Below, piece by piece: positions 6,062 to 6,221 of a stretch of 6,221 nucleotides of DNA. Source of the DNA: Desulfuromonadaceae bacterium. GTDB lineage: Bacteria; Desulfobacterota; Desulfuromonadia; Desulfuromonadales; Syntrophotaleaceae. The notes under the pieces were generated by a model. The model saw nothing but the letters and a program-made list of their open reading frames with translations, had not been told where the DNA came from and made no database searches. Location: positions 1-6,221 of the forward strand of contig JAIOSZ010000148.1 in NCBI GenBank assembly GCA_021107335.1, written 5' to 3'. The position numbers and the translations under genes are program-made. The stretch's first letter is position 1; each line of letters starts with the position of its first letter.

Positions 6062-6221
6062 AGCAACCGGTGCATGGCCCTAAAAACGATCCATCCGTCG
6101 AATTCATCTTTTAAAAAACGTATTTTCCCAATCATTTAAGGAGGTTATAAGCGCAAAGGAAGAACAACCATCGGTACACACTCGGCCCCCAACCAACCTT
6201 TTTGGCTCTTGAAGAATTGCC
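6062..6221. other. Right-edge region with no supported gene
   Basis: These 160 bases hold no convincing reading frame. All three minus-strand frames run open from the edge for only 24-38 codons, and none matches a family I know. A strong Shine-Dalgarno-like TAAGGAGGTTATAA (plus strand, 6137-6150) has no start codon at usable distance. The region is probably the upstream regulatory part of the chemotaxis unit, perhaps including activator sites and the tail of a gene beyond the edge. Confidence 0.4.

Noticed and set aside
6040..6135. Minus-strand 31-codon frame beginning MIGKIRFLKDEFDG
   Set aside because: It has no ribosome-binding site (the preceding bases are CCTCCTTAA, an anti-SD-like sequence) and it runs through the sigma-54 promoter.

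Overview
The window looks like a chromosomal piece of a delta-proteobacterium of the Desulfuromonadales type (Geobacter/Pelobacter/Desulfuromonas relatives). This is inferred from the mix of gene families: a MEDS-PAS sensor protein, a Cache-HAMP chemoreceptor of the kind those bacteria carry in many copies, a small cysteine-rich protein joined to cheW, and a probable sigma-54 promoter. No rRNA, tRNA, CRISPR array or transposase gene is visible, so genus and species cannot be fixed.

Layout. Positions 1-1534 (minus strand) hold the first 511 codons of a large sensory protein: an N-terminal MEDS domain, two PAS domains and the beginning of a third. Its output domain lies beyond the left edge. 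A 319-base divergent intergenic region (1535-1853) with three inverted repeats separates it from trmO (1854-2567, plus strand), a tRNA t6A37 methyltransferase. From 2568 to 2878 there is a dense non-coding stretch: two mutually exclusive hairpins, a probable terminator, a short reading frame interrupted by an amber codon and bracketed by inverted repeats, and a terminator-like hairpin just after the chemoreceptor gene.

Positions 2879-5981 (minus strand) form a three-gene unit. In transcription order it is a 66-residue cysteine-rich protein of unknown function, cheW, and a 782-residue methyl-accepting chemotaxis protein. The small gene and cheW are 8 bases apart, and the cheW ribosome-binding site overlaps the upstream stop codon. 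cheW and mcp are 59 bases apart. A good match to the sigma-54 -24/-12 consensus lies just upstream of the unit (6046-6061). The remaining 160 bases to the right edge hold no gene I can support.

The receptor and CheW would form a signalling pair feeding a CheA kinase encoded elsewhere. The receptor has a periplasmic Cache sensor and no NWETF tail; it ends instead in a short acidic-aromatic tail after a Pro/Ala-rich linker. trmO is a housekeeping tRNA modification gene with no visible link to the signalling genes. I see no clear new defence or mobile system. The items most worth a second look are the cysteine-rich partner of cheW, the sigma-54 promoter, and the amber-interrupted element at 2681-2834.
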